Source: Entomortierella parvispora
Lineage: Eukaryota > Mortierellomycota > Mortierellomycetes > Mortierellales > Mortierellaceae
Length of the DNA stretch: 64,000 nt
NCBI GenBank assembly: GCA_963573315.1
Contig: OY752146.1
Location: 1,736,001-1,800,000, forward strand
Reading direction: 5' to 3'
A program made the translations under genes and the position numbers. Below are positions 21,620 to 31,900 of the stretch, piece by piece. Under the pieces are notes generated by a model, which saw only the letters and a program-made list of their open reading frames with translations, ran no database searches and was not told the origin of the DNA. Within the stretch, counting starts at the first letter, position 1. Each line of letters begins with the position of its first letter.

Positions 21620-22200
21620 GGGATAGATGCTGATGCACCTCCGACAACATATCTGTCGCATCTTCCCCCGGAGGCGGGCGACCTGCTTCAAGCTGAATCA
21701 CGTTGGCTTGATAAAGAGCTAGACAGACGTCTGCAGGCTGCTGACGCAGCCACTTTACCCGCCAGGACCACGATCATTCAAGAGTTGCAGGCGGCGGTAG
21801 ACCAACGCACGCTGAAGCTCCGAGTTGATTCTGCCCGATACAAGAAGCTTCCTGCCAAAAGCCCATGGCGGGCGGAAGCGGCAATCAGAGAGGCTACGAG
21901 TATTGCACAGCAAGGACTACGGCGACTACAGGTGCGCTCTCAGTTCCAAAATCGATAGCATTGCTGTCAGCCTCGCACGCAGTCTGACGCAGATTACAAG
22001 AGGCTCACGACTTTGCAGACACCAAACACCAGCAGCATCTGGAGGCAGCGGAGGCCAGACTACAACTGTGGGATGAGAACGTGACCTGGGCCGCGGAGGT
22101 GCGGGACCAGGACGTGAGGACCAACACCGAGCGAGTGCAACGACACCTACACCTACACCTCTTACCCTTACTATTGACTGGAGCACTGCTCGCCCTCTTC
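21620..22200 (+). pseudogene. coding-like remnant, possibly retroelement gag or ORF1
   Basis: From about 21621 an open stretch of ~105 codons without ATG reads YLSHLPPEAGDLLQAESRWL and continues as a charged, helix-forming sequence (KELDRRLQAADAA, then LQAAVDQRTLKLRVDSARY) to a stop near 21958. After a frame change it resumes as EAHDFADTKHQQHLEAAEAR, then LQLWDENVTWAAEVRDQDV. The codon pattern and amphipathic character look like real protein that has decayed. It lies just before an RNase H remnant in the same orientation, so a mobile-element origin is plausible. I cannot identify the family. Confidence 0.4.
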
Positions 22201-22324
22201 ATGTCTTCCCCACCTTTGCCTCTTCCCTCTCGAGGATAACTAGTTGAAGTAGGTCCCCTGTGGATGCCTCCAAATCAAGATGAAACTCATGGGCCGGCTT
22301 CGACAGTCACCAACAACACCGGAG

Positions 22325-22610
22325 CGCCGCATCCTCTACTCTGATATCTTCATGGTTGGAGCTGGTTCCGAGGAGTGTGCCATGGCATTTGGCGTCGCGG
22401 ATTTCTCCACAGGCACCACCTATTCTAACCCAGGCCGCGTAGGCGGACAAGCTCCCTCCAGTAAACCGAGCTAATGGGTCTCCTTGCTGCAATCGTGGCC
22501 ATCCCCCCTCAGCAAGATATTTTGGTCGGCTTTGATAACAAGGAGGTTGCCACTCAATTCCAAGATCTGGTCAAGGACAGGACACGGACACTCCCCCGGC
22601 GGCGGCGGCA
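22325..22610 (+). pseudogene. RNase H-like domain remnant of a retrotransposon
   Basis: Frame 1 reads LYSDIFMVGAGSEECAMAFG, then GGQAPSSKPS and a stop; shifting by one base gives ELMGLLAAIVAIPPQQDILV and then GFDNKEVATQFQDLVKDR. Together these give the order Asp (YSD), Glu (ELMGLLAA), Asp (FDN) expected of the RNase HI active site. The PSSKPSELMGLLAAI style resembles the RNase H of fungal non-LTR elements. There is a frameshift near 22470 and no reverse transcriptase beside it, so it is a dead fragment. The right border meets block P copy 2 at about 22680. Confidence 0.55.
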
Positions 22611-23174
22611 GCAGCGAGCAACAAACACTTGCGGGCACATGGGCTGTTCTGGCAGCGGTGGTGGCAGAGCGTGAAAGTCAGTCGGATGGTCCGAAGGAAA
22701 GAGTTTTTGCAAGAACAAGGGACAAGGACAAAGCAGAGACAGGGTTGGAGCATCGAGTGCTATTTATTGATGGTAAGATACGACCCTCCGCACCAATCCT
22801 TATCAGTCCGTCGCTTCCCTGATCAAGGTTGCACCTATGGTCATCTATCCTAGCATCGGTCTGCCCCTGGTCCATCATGACGTCCATTATCGACCCGCTC
22901 ATCAGCGACGCCATCCAGACACTCACTCATAGATCCATTCCCATCGCCACGATCAATCTTGTCGACAGCCGCCTTCCAACTGTTTCTATCTTGTTCTTCT
23001 CTGACTCTTGGCCTATATCCGTAACCGCTACAGGACTCTCTCGCCTCCTAGTATATAAACTCCTTGTTAGTCCTAGTTCTTCAGTCTTCAACTCACAATA
23101 TACATTAAAGTACTATTCTCCTTCCTACCTTTCTTCCTTGTGTCCACCCTTTCTTCCCGTGTCCGCTCGTGATA

Positions 23175-23618
23175 CTAGCACTCAAATACCGCTATGCCTA
23201 GTACATCTGCATTCCCTGCATCAACACTAATGCAAGGGAAAGGTCCACAATCTGTTCCAATCCAGCCGCCTGTAAAATGTCTCAATGGCTTCACAATAGA
23301 GGTCACAGTCTTTCCACAGTACTTTATCTTGACTTCAGTCCTGATTTCACTTATAACCCAGCCTGAGACACATAACTGCCCATCCTTGGTATCGGTACAT
23401 ACCCAAGGCCTGTCCTTACCCACAGAACTGTGGCCTTTTTGTATGTGTGTCCAAGTTCCGCTACTTCTAACCAAGAAGTCCATCTTATAATACTGACTGG
23501 AGAGTAAACCGGCATAACTATTTTGAATTATCCCCTCAAAATGGATATCTTGTCTTTCAGCCAGTGTAAACCAGGCCAGGCTTATGAAAAGCAGTGCTCT
23601 TGAGAGGAGGACGAACAT
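23175..23618 (-). CDS. small six-cysteine secreted protein, paralogue B
   Basis: A single exon of 147 residues, paralogous to the protein at 17415-17852. The signal peptide is almost unchanged (MFVLLSRALLFISLAWFTLA) and the six mature cysteines are conserved (WVC, QLC, KYC, TDC, FPC, FEC). Long stretches such as RTEVKIKYCGKTVT and NADVLGIAVFEC are identical. Substitutions cluster around residues 34-70 and 105-135, and there is a two-residue insertion after WVC. Both copies are open and keep the same TATA-like and GATA-type upstream sequences, so both are probably expressed. No known family recognised. Confidence 0.72.
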   Translation of the reverse strand: MFVLLSRALLFISLAWFTLAERQDIHFEGIIQNSYAGLLSSQYYKMDFLVRSSGTWTHIQKGHSSVGKDRPWVCTDTKDGQLCVSGWVISEIRTEVKIKYCGKTVTSIVKPLRHFTGGWIGTDCGPFPCISVDAGNADVLGIAVFEC

Positions 23619-23873
23619 TCTTATTTCTACTAAGGCCGTGGCAGGTTTGAAGAATGATAATTATAAATAATTTATACGATTTCCCCAAGAGTAGCGGGGG
23701 GATGTGTGGTAGCTTTTGCTTTAGGTGAATGGTTGTCAGCAATGGATAACAATTACACCCCTCTAATGTAATGTAGAAGATCAATGATGAGGCTTACAGG
23801 AAATGATGGGTTGTTCGGCCAATGTCGATTTTCTGTGGGCACTCTTGTGGCGTTCTTGATACGGGTCTGTGGC

Positions 23874-24267
23874 GATCTGATAAGGATTCTGTGAAGGAGA
23901 GCGTTCGTATGGCCGTTTTTGAAATGACTTGGGTGGTTCGGAAAATGAAGCTGAGGTTGTAGCAGAGAAACCAACTGCAAACCTGGATGTATTTATACTT
24001 ATTTCAAAGTTGCTTGCGTTGCTTCACAGGAGCAACATCAAGGATCCCTTCTGTTCGTCTTTTCTTTGCATTTTGATCTGCCTTTTTGCTTTGCGCACAT
24101 GTTTCTTTGGAACCAAACGTTATTGATCACAACAGCCCAACTTTACAGTCGACCGTTCAAACAACAGCTAAACTCTATTGTCTACGCCCCAGCGCGTTTG
24201 TTTACGCTAACCCGTACCTTTCTCACGATCTGATAAGGCAACCCGTACCTTTCTCACGATCTGATAA
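23874..24267 (+). promoter_or_regulatory. three GATCTGATAA sites upstream of secreted paralogue B
   Basis: Exact copies at 23874-23883, 24227-24236 and 24258-24267. The last two lie in a 31-bp tandem duplication absent from block P copy 1. The TGATAA core fits fungal GATA factors. Confidence 0.5.
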
Positions 24268-24689
24268 GGCAAAGTGGGAGAAGCTCGAAGTTCTTAAGGA
24301 GGTTTGATGTATGGCAGTGTAGAAACATGTCTAGGATGGAGATACTCTTTTCCTACACATACTGATTTACAATGGGTGTGCTGGATGGTGATCTGTCACA
24401 ATCCTGAGTAGGTTCGTGGATGCATGGAATTTGAATGAGTTCGTGAGGACTACTTAGGTTAGGCCTCAGATTGAATGGAGGTACATGCCTAACATCCAGG
24501 TGTTTGGCCTAATTATCCATGAGGATGGTGGGAAAGACTGGGAATGATCAGTTATGCAAGTGAAATAGGCAAACTACATCTTAGAATAATGGAAGATTCG
24601 ATTCTTGGCGTAGAATAATGGGAACATTCGATTTCATAGTGCATTTCAACAAGAATACGTACAGTGGCAGTATGTGTCTGTGTTCTACG

Positions 24690-25251
24690 GCAATTTGATC
24701 TGAATACTGTAAGCTGTTCGCGGACTCGGGTCGCAATCTCTTCATATTTCGCCAACGTTCTAGGATCCGAGACGGTGCTGTGGCCCATACTGTAAGAGTA
24801 GAAAAGAATTCCAAAGACTCCTGTAAAGGCGCCCCAGATGTCGTAGTCGAATTAATGGCGGCTGCGGCTGGGGTGATTGTGTCCTGGAAGGACCCGTTAC
24901 AGAGCCGCTTGATCGACATGACCACCATTTTGAGCATTTCATGGTCCAGATCCTCCATATCTTTGTCCGCACAGATCCATCGATGGCATCCCTTCCACGC
25001 GACCGTAAAATAATTCCGATCACAATAGTATCGCTTCTTGCAAACAGAGCACCGCTCCAGATCCCGAGCGCTTTTGGACGTCGTCGTCGCCGCTGCAGAG
25101 GCTGATATCCGGGTCTTGAAGCACGTCTTGCAGTGCTGGGAACGGTGTGTTGGAAACAGGACAGGATTGCACAATGACCGAGATCGCATGACCACATCGC
25201 CTGCTTTCAGCTTCCGCGTCGCAACCACTTTGCGGTACTTGCTCCTGTCGC
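24690..25251 (-). pseudogene. 5' fragment of the MYND/SET gene (copy 3)
   Basis: Matches about residues 13-210 of the intact SET gene. The first codons are missing: the match to the intact gene stops at CTTGCTCCTGTCGC, where the start region is deleted. The 3' end is lost near residue 205, and a frame change interrupts it before that (…QESLEF then out of frame). One MYND cysteine is changed to tyrosine (CDRNC to CDRNY) and a Trp to Cys (KGWHRW to KGCHRW), consistent with relaxed constraint. It stands directly beside the intact Bir1 gene, preserving the SET-Bir1 order. Confidence 0.85.
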
Positions 25252-25367
25252 AAAAGAATGAACAAAAGTGAACTCTAGGAATAAATAATAATCAATCAAT
25301 CACGTGCTGTTTATTTATGCAAGATATTTTACAAGGGTTATTTTACAATGAGTTCCTCGACTCCGCT

Positions 25368-28300
25368 TTAACAAGAGGCGTCCATGAAGGCGTTTCGCAA
25401 CTGCTCGCACTCTTCTTCAAACTGCACGATCCAAGCATCTGCTGCTGTCTCCAATGCTTGCACTTGCTCTGCAATACATGCTCGATGAAACTCTTCCACT
25501 GTCATAGATAACTGGTCCGCTGTCAGTCCAGTCTCATCCATCAGCTTTAAACGGCGTCCGCGCTCCTTCGGATCCAAATCTTCAAAGAGAGGTCGGCTCG
25601 GGGCGACTTTTACTGATTTGCTGCCATCTGTGGAGTCAACTGTGACCTTGGGCGTACTGGGTCGATTCAAATACTCACGTCTGACTCTAGGCGTGGTTGG
25701 TGCTGACGGTGGAATGGGTTCCAGATCAGACAGTTTTAGGATATCGGTTGTCTTCCTGGCGCTGGGTGAGAATGGGTTTTGATTGTTACGGCGAGACGCC
25801 GCACCAAGGGCTGCTATAACATTAGCGATAGGGGTTCCATGAAGAGGCGTCTTTGGCTTGGCCGTGTCCTCGAGTCCTGCGAAATCGTTGGATCGTGTTT
25901 GTTTCACAGGAGTTCGCAGAATCGGATTACCAGTATCAAACACGCGCTCATCCATGTCAAAGTCAGTCTGTGCAGGCCCTGACGCCTGAGCAGCCCGTCG
26001 TCGTTCCTTGTTTTGAGATTTCCTCATCATCTCAACTTCCTCATGGAGTGCTTGCTCAGCCACAGCAAACACCTCAGAGGTTGCGTTATCCTGCATCAGA
26101 GTCTCGAGTCGATCCACCAATTGGCTTTGCTTTGAGTCTGGGTTCTGATCAACAGGATTCTCTGTCCTCCTGGAAAAAGGCGAGTCGTGGGCAGGTGTTT
26201 TTCTGGTGGAGGATCTCATTGAAGCATTGCCAATGAAATCGCGAACACGCTGTCGAGGCGTTATTCCTGGTATATGGACTGTTCTCCTCGATTTTGGCGT
26301 AGATGTTTCCAATGCTCCATCAAATTCCCACTGAGATGGCGACATGAAAGGACTGGAAATGTGTGATCCTGCACTCCCGGGTTGTTCTTCATCTTCCCAG
26401 TCCTCAATGTCCGCTCGTGATGCAGGTCTACGGATAGGAGTCGAAGGGTCCACGACTACCACTTTTGCATTTTCAATGTCCAGCAAGGAGACGGCTTGCT
26501 TTCGAACAGGCGTCGAGAGGAGCGGAATAGAGGGCAGACCGCGTATTGGTGTTGAGAGGAGAGGAATCGATAGGGGCCTCCGATCTGGCGTCATCATCAT
26601 AGTGGACAAAGGTCTCTGTCTCACCGGCGTTGTTGGGAGAGATACAGAATCTTCTCGAGTGAGATGCGGCGGTGTTGAGGGCGGTGGGGGAGAAGCACAG
26701 TCAGCCTCAGTCAGTGGCGTAGTTGACTCTGCTGGAACAGGTTCCGACTCTTGGTCGGCTGTTTCCTGTTGGACAACGGTATCCTCAACACTCTGATCCT
26801 GGCCTGCCGTCTTGGGCTCGGAGACTTCTTGCATTGGAGGCTCCATTCCATCTGCCGTACTTGTTTCTGGCACGCCATGTGCTTGAGGCTCCATCGGGTC
26901 GTCTTCCATAAGGATTTCGATGAGAGGTTTCGCAGCTTTCTTTGTGGTCCTAGTCGATCTCCTTGTGGCTGTTCTCAATTGCGCCCTCTTTCTGGTTTTT
27001 GGGACGGCTTTCACTTCTGTTTCCTCTAGCTTGATGGCTTTCCGAGGAGGACCTGTTTTCCGCTTCGCAACTTGTCTCGTCGTAGCGCCTACTATGGACA
27101 TGCCTGGTTTTTTTGCCTTATGGCTGTTTTGAGCAGGGACCTCCAGTATATCCATCAAGGGGGAGCTATCAGATGCAGTCCCCGGGGTCGTCATTCGATC
27201 TGATGGGGATTCAACAGACATATCAGCATATACCTCATCTCCGTCGTCTCCGATGACACGGGACCATCTCTCCCTATTGAATTCCCGCTCATCCTCTGTA
27301 AGTTTGCGCTTCTTGATGACGACGGATACAGCGATATTTCTGGGTTGCTGTGACGATGCGATTGAGGGAGTTGGGCCTGTCGAGGAAGAAGAGGGGACAG
27401 AGTCCCTCAAGACCATGGGTTCGCTCTTGGAGGCAGCGGGTGCTTTGTCGGCTGTAGTGATATCTGAAGGCGATGATTTACTGAGGCTCGTCGTTTCTTT
27501 CGGTCTGGGGGCAATAGACACTCTGCCTTTGATTGATTTTTGCGAAAGTGCCTCCTCCTGGTAGCTAAGTGCGTTCACGGGTTTAGATGTTACAGCCAAC
27601 GGTCCCGCCTCGACAGACTTGGTTTTCGTGTATTCTTTTCTGATATCGATTTTCGCTGCGGATGTCGGTTGTTTGGGGTTGTGCTCCGTTTCTGGTTTGG
27701 TGTTTAACATTCCACTGCTTTGGGCGAGGTTTGATGCTTCGCCCTTGGAGGGATCTTCAGTCAAGTTATCGGTTCCATTAAACAGAGCATCAATCAGCTC
27801 AAAATCTACAGATCGAGCCGGAGATACATCGGGTTTCCTATTTGAGTGTCCCTTCATAGCGCTCACGATTGTCGGTGTTGAGCGAGTTGGTGCAGAAGAG
27901 GCTTTGGTCAAGGTCTATCAAAAGCAGACAAACATAAGTAAGCATAACTTTCATTGCGGAGGAACATTTGTTCCAGAAGGAATAACAAAAAGCCGAGATC
28001 GAACCTGTTCCTTCTTGACGGCAGTTTTGGCTACTCCAGATCTCTTTTTCGTCGGCTTGGATGTCGCGCTCTGGGACGTTGTTGTTTTCGCAGTGGCTCC
28101 AGTGGGTCTCACTGCAAAGAACGGGCAGTGTGGGAATCGTCTCTTGTGCTCATGTACGGGATCATCGTCAGCTTCCCAGCCCTCCAGTGCTGCCGAACAA
28201 TAGGAACATTGAGCGTTATCGGCCGACTCGTCTGTCGGACAAAAAATAAATCCTGCCCTGGCCATCTGAAAGCAGTTCCATGCACAGATTAAGGACGTTG

Positions 28301-28867
28301 ACAAAAGTAAGAATGCTTGAACAAACCCATGCGGAGTAAAAAAAAGATGTTGACAGTCATATCCAGCGCATACCTTCTCTGAAGTTCCATTAAAGCCCTT
28401 TACGTGATCATGAGGCCACCACTTTCCAAAGGTTTGCAATCGTGCCTTATACATCCGATCTCCTTGTGGTAGCTCGTTTGGGTTGTCCCAGTTGAAAGGG
28501 TTTGGTGGAAGTTTTGATATTGCAAATCCGCAGTTCTTTGTATGACCCAGGTGTTGCTCGAGAGGCTTCTCAGACATTTCCCAACTTCCCAGTTCCTTTT
28601 TGCAGAGAAAACACACAACGTTGTCCGGCCATCCTGCACTGGGCGCGAAATAGAATCCTGCGTCTGCAAGCTATGGGACATACATATTCAAATAAAATCA
28701 AATCCAATTAGCAGAAAGTCTCGGGTTTGGGATACATGTCGATTCACCACAAAGGATACGAAAGAAGGGTCCCTTACAGTTTCAGGCCGAGCTTGGAATG
28801 ACGGGGGATGGGGCCAGGGACGATTCCCAGTCGAGAACGATCTCAGTCGCTCATCGTACAGCTCCAT
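25368..28867 (-). CDS. BIR1: Bir1/survivin-type inhibitor-of-apoptosis-repeat protein, chromosomal passenger complex subunit
   Basis: Four exons on the minus strand (28867-28778, 28670-28374, 28265-28005, 27914-25368) join in phase to 1064 residues. Two BIR zinc domains are complete, each with CX2CX16HX6C: C50/C53/H70/C77 and C149/C152/H169/C176. The first opens MELYDERLRSFS...WPHPPSF. A long, disordered, Ser/Thr/Pro-rich region full of STPI/STPR-like sites follows, with a helical C-terminus (EEFHRACIAEQVQALETAADA). Fungal Bir1 is the survivin-like subunit of the Aurora B-INCENP complex acting at centromeres and the spindle midzone; the length (~950-1060) fits that family. The last donor is GTTCGA, weaker than the others. 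This is the only intact one of three copies. The ATG at 28867 is chosen because upstream frame is built on a CCTGT repeat. Confidence 0.9.
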
Positions 28868-28893
28868 GCCGTGTGCTGTCCAGTGCGGTTCTA

Positions 28894-28931
28894 TCCTATC
28901 CTGTCCTGTCCTGTCCTGTCCTGTCCTGTCC
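28894..28931. repeat. (CCTGT)n microsatellite in the Bir1 promoter/leader
   Basis: About seven tandem CCTGT units begin within 30 bases upstream of the Bir1 start. The minus-strand frame through it reads TGQDR repeats and is not believed to be translated. Confidence 0.9.
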
Positions 28932-31900
28932 CGGCACAACGTAAGTAGATCAGCAAGCGAGTCCAGTCCTGGAGGGGTCGAAGAAGCAAGATGCAAGGCG
29001 CGTTGATGGATGGGAAGCAAACAAAAGTGCATCGCCCAAAAGGGACGACAAAAAAATGGTCACATGATGGACGGGTGACGTCGACATTTTGCTTTTGATG
29101 CTTTCATAATCGGGAGTGCCAGACCGAGCGGACATGTCAGTATATGTTCCCCTGTTATCGAATGGACGTGCACCCGAATAATTACCTCAGTATCGGGTCT
29201 AGAAGCATTGAGGATACCCCCGCCAAGATTTCCTTTGCTAGTCAAATCTTGCAGTTACAAATTCATACGCGACAAATTCTGGGAGAGTCAGACCATCAAG
29301 AACTGGTTAATCTTGATAGGGATAAGATGGATACATCTCCGCGATTTTCCTTTGAGTAATAGCTGTTGCTATATCAGAGAGGTGGTGGATTAATATTTGG
29401 CAGCCAAAGTTTTCTCTGCGGTCTGGGGACGGGGTGTTGTCTCCTAGGATCTTGCAGGAGATGGGGTGCAGATAAAAGATTCTAAACACAGGGCACGGTT
29501 TGGTGTTTTGGAGCCAACTCTTTCCTTCGATATGGCATGACAAGCGTTCAGGGGATATCGCTCGGTCATTTGAACCGGCCTCCATAGATAGTGTCAACCT
29601 CGCCCTCCTTAATACCTCAGCAGGAAGCATCTTCAACCACAACACCATCGCCTTGTCGTTCAAAGTGATCGGTAGGAAATCAATGCTGCATCCTTAAGGA
29701 GGTAAATTGGGACTAGCTACCTTTGGCCCGAACGTCAGCAATCTCCCATCTCCCTGCCCTCCCCCCCCCAAAAAAAAAAATCCGTCCATGGGAATGGCGC
29801 GAGGTTTCCTTTCATCTGGAAAGATTCTTTCGGACGACTACACCAATTTTCAGCCCCCGATCATGAATCACTCCACGCACCTACCATGTCTACTCACAGC
29901 GACAGGAGAGGAATAGAATGACCGCGTCTAGGTTCCACTCTTTGGTCAATTGCTTTGTCTCAAATCGTATGGATGAAAAAAAGGGAATCTCCAATCCCCA
30001 ATCCTGCGGGATAAAGACAAGGCACGGTTCCATGGAAGACTATTGTGATGATTTTTTGAATGGAGGCAACGACGGAAAGAGGATGCATTACATACACTGA
30101 CACAGAAGAGAAAGAATGTCGGGCTGAGCGAGGTCAGTGATTGGTTCTTTTTTTGCACAATGGTCGGGTTTACTGCCATGGGAGTTGGTTGATCCACCGG
30201 ATCGCAGTCAAGTCGTTTGAGTTGATCTCTCCTTTGCTCTAGCTCTGACCACTCCACTCTTTGGCTGACCAAGTAAAGGATAAATAGGAAAAAAGAGAAG
30301 CAAGGAAACAATGGAAGTGATGGAAGAAATCTACCCGATCCTTACAACAGACCGAACTGCTCGAGGTGTCATCGACTGGATACCCACCTAATATTTCAAG
30401 TTTGTCGTCATCCTTGCTCTCCTCTGAATTACGATGCCACACGGCTGACGGGGACAAGCTGCCATGAGCAGCAGGACAGCCTCCAACGATGATGTGATGG
30501 AGCTGTGTGTCGGTGTGCCCATGTTGTTGTTGTTGCTGTTGTTTGTTGTTGTTGTTGTTGTGGTACAGCCGTACAGGACGTGGTTCAAGTTTTTTCATTT
30601 AAAGAGCGGCCAAACCTGTAGGAAAACGACTTTATTTTTTTTTCTTCTTCTCCGTCCCTCTCTTTCGCCCCTTGCCCCACCACTTGAGCTCCTGTCCCTG
30701 CAGCCTTCTTCAAACAGCCACATACATAACCAAACAACTTTTATCCACTATTTTCACACTCTTCTCTTTACTGCAAGTTCTTTTCTCGCAATCTTTTCCT
30801 TCTTTCCTTCCATCCCACCAGCCTAACGACGCGCAACCTCATCTAGCAGGTGCACAAAAAACACTCCGAGACCAAAAGGTAGACAAACAGTCCAACACGA
30901 ATCCAATCTTTTGCGTCTTCTCGGTTGCAATGCTCTCTCGTCTCTCGTCTCTTGTCTCCCCCTCCTCCTTTCCCCTTCTCTTCTTCCTCCTTTGCTCAAA
31001 CAGGATCGACATCTATCTATTCCTCCCTCTCTTTCTCCCCTGTCCCTTCTTTTTCGTTTCTCCTCGCCTTCCCTCTTGACTGCACTTGAAACGACCATTT
31101 TTTTTATACATCTTTCTCTCTTTTTAACTTCTCTCTCTCTCTCTCTTTCATCAACCACCGTTCAAGCACATTTTTCATATTCATGCAAAAGAGAGGAATA
31201 TCCTGCATCTAACGATCCATCTTCCACAAAACTCTCTTTCTCTCTCTTTCTCTCTCTCTCTTTCACCTTCTCAACTCACACTACCTTTCACTTCTCTCCT
31301 TTATTTCTCCCTTATTCTACTTCGTCATCTTTGATTTCCTCGGCCGAAACACCTGCCCTTCATATTCGGCAACCTTTGCTTTCTATAGCACTGCTACATC
31401 TTTTTACTGAGTATTTCGTTGACCTCAATCACTTTTCATAGCCCCGACAGGAGATTTTCTTTTTTTTTCCACAATCACTTGGATTTTTTTGACACTTTTC
31501 ACGTGTACTGCTCAAGGGATTTCAAAGGTAAAGTGCAGCAGAATTCCTTTCATCGTTGTTGTAGTATTTTCTGTTTTATGAGGGGTGAAAATTTGTTGGC
31601 CAGTTTTGGAAGGGGAAGTGAGAAGGGATGGAGGAGGGGAGGGGGGGGGGGGGTAAAGTGCGATTCTAGAGTATCGGCACGCGCAGCAGCAGCAGCAGCA
31701 GCAGCGGCGGCGGCGGCGGCTACAGCAACTGGAAACGTGTGCAAAGACGACTTTGAGTGGCGTAAAAGAAGAAGAAAGAGAGAGAGAGTGAAGGAAGGAG
31801 GAAACGAGGGACAGGGGAGGAGAGGGCGGGAAGAGAGAAAGAGAAAGAGAGAGAGAGAAAGACCATCTGACATTCAAATGAGAAACGGGTGATAGAATGG

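Larger units (their letters stand above)
22680..24604. repeat. segmental duplication block P, copy 2
   Basis: Counterpart of 16912-18835 in the same orientation. It ends within GGAAGATTCGATT, where copy 1 would continue into the helicase exon. Here the end is followed by a short local repeat of GCGTAGAATAATGG and then the SET copy 3 fragment. An internal 31-bp direct duplication (24210-24240 and 24241-24271) doubles one GATCTGATAA site. Confidence 0.85.

Noticed and set aside
30911-31441. 176-codon plus-strand frame
   Set aside because: Almost entirely Leu/Ser/Pro/Phe from a pyrimidine tract; no start context or domain.
31419-31892. Frame with a poly-alanine stretch
   Set aside because: Produced by the GCA/GCG repeat and flanking GA-rich DNA.
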